Part shown: positions 21,201 through 21,722 of the stretch, one piece after another
Layout of the letters: each line of letters opens with the position of its first letter
How positions within the stretch are numbered: position 1 is the stretch's first letter
Assembly: GCA_000402775.1 (NCBI GenBank)
Contig: AQSC01000036.1
Coordinates: forward strand, 1 to 21,722
Origin: Euryarchaeota archaeon SCGC AAA252-I15
GTDB taxonomy: Archaea; Altiarchaeota; Altiarchaeia; IMC4; SCGC-AAA252-I15
Direction: 5' to 3'
Length of the DNA: 21,722 nucleotides
Position numbers and translations under genes: made by a program
Notes under the pieces: model-generated
The model's input: only the letters and a program-made list of their open reading frames with translations
Database searches by the model: none
What the model was told of the DNA's origin: nothing

Positions 21201-21722
21201 TCTTTTTATGGTGGACTATCCGGTCCACCAGAATATTTCCCCCCAATTCTGGATTCTCGTAGAAAAGTGTGTTTCCCTTCTGAATCAATGTGGTATTGTA
21301 TTCCTTACTCTCCCACACATATGACTTTCTAAGACATTCTTTCCTACACGCTCTTATGCCGAATTCACCGGAATCCATAAAGTGTGTTAAGCACTGGCGA
21401 GTCGTCGAAACATAAACATAGGGCACGTGAACTGAGACTTTAAAACCCTTTAAATCGCCATGGTCAATGGGCGTTCTAGTATTGTCTAACTCAATCCGTT
21501 CGAATCCTTCCTTCTTTAAAAATTTTTTATACCGGCTTTGAGTGAGCGCACTATAGTGTAAAACATCCCAACAGGCTTGCGGGATTTTATCCCTTATCAA
21601 ACCAACTCTTGGATCCCTATTGTGCCTTAAAAGGAGTCTCCCTAAGACGGGGCTTAGATTTCTTTTTTGAACTTCTGCGAGCAAGCCCCAATCGTTTAAC
21701 ACGACTTCTGTTTTTTCTGGGA
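21190..21722 (-). CDS. C-terminal part of a U32-peptidase-like Fe-S protein
   Basis: The frame is open to the right edge, so the N-terminus is outside the window; about 177 residues are visible. EVVLNDWGLLAEVQKRNLSP followed by VLGRLLLRHNRDPR is the pattern I know from U32-family proteins (UbiV/YhbV types read VNDWGxL and LGRLL). Cys residues at CLTHFMDSGEFGIRAC followed by RKEC give C-x14-C-x3-C, close to the C-x12-C-x3-C of the 4Fe-4S site of UbiV-like members. SRYKKFLKKEGFERIELDN fits the barrel core. Function in archaea of such proteins is generally unknown (peptidase, or tRNA/rRNA or quinone hydroxylation in bacteria). The 3' end overlaps the end of fba by 11 nt on the opposite strand, a tail-to-tail overlap. 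Confidence 0.6.
   Translation of the reverse strand, partial: PEKTEVVLNDWGLLAEVQKRNLSPVLGRLLLRHNRDPRVGLIRDKIPQACWDVLHYSALTQSRYKKFLKKEGFERIELDNTRTPIDHGDLKGFKVSVHVPYVYVSTTRQCLTHFMDSGEFGIRACRKECLRKSYVWESKEYNTTLIQKGNTLFYENPELGGNILVDRIVHHKKIIP

Overview
The window is archaeal. Evidence: an L15e ribosomal protein, a tRNA-Asp interrupted at 37/38 by an intron with bulge-helix-bulge splice sites, the arvA/arvB/arvC (oapABC) vesiculation GTPase cluster, TATA boxes about 25 nt ahead of starts with many leaderless or short-leader genes, PRC-barrel and Zn-ribbon small proteins, and archaeal-style lipoproteins. A euryarchaeal or DPANN-type lineage fits; I cannot name the genus. Gluconeogenesis here uses bacterial-style enzymes (class I FBPase, class II aldolase) rather than the bifunctional archaeal FBP aldolase/phosphatase.

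Layout. 1-420: left part of an IS200/IS605-type element (tnpA on the minus strand, running off the left edge, with its subterminal hairpin). 682-1810: a divergent pair, a lipoprotein (-) and a small unknown protein (+). 1883-5237: a minus-strand operon of two exported proteins, an 834-residue multidomain surface protein and a 286-residue membrane protein with a C-terminal zinc ribbon. 5377-9601: an AT-richer island bounded by two 62-nt direct repeats (59/62 identical), holding an apparent operon of small PqqD-like (RiPP recognition element) proteins, a threonine-synthase-like PLP enzyme, a PurD-like ATP-grasp enzyme that has lost the PurD N-terminal signature, and an EctA-like acetyltransferase. 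This is the best candidate for an undescribed system: a peptide- or amino-acid-tailoring pathway. Next to the second repeat lies a possible structured RNA (about 9623-9750).

9818-12479: a minus-strand run mscS, corA-like, PRC-barrel, DUF5661-like (ion and osmotic homeostasis). 12480-13014: a structured non-coding stretch followed by intron-containing tRNA-Asp(GUC). 13109-14418: L15e and, behind it, a frameshifted GT2 glycosyltransferase. 14541-16824: a zinc-ribbon/Yip1 membrane protein, then arvA-arvB-arvC. 16946-17680: unknown protein. 17731-19065: purB. 19085-21200: divergent fbp and fba around a shared intergenic region with a perfect inverted repeat at the fba promoter. 21190-21722: the C-terminal part of a U32-peptidase-like Fe-S protein running off the right edge.

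Functional links that can be argued: fbp and fba act in consecutive gluconeogenic steps; arvABC act together in membrane vesiculation; mscS and corA are both inner-membrane channels; the island genes are tightly packed or overlapping and so probably act in one pathway. All functions are read from sequence by eye; no database search was run.
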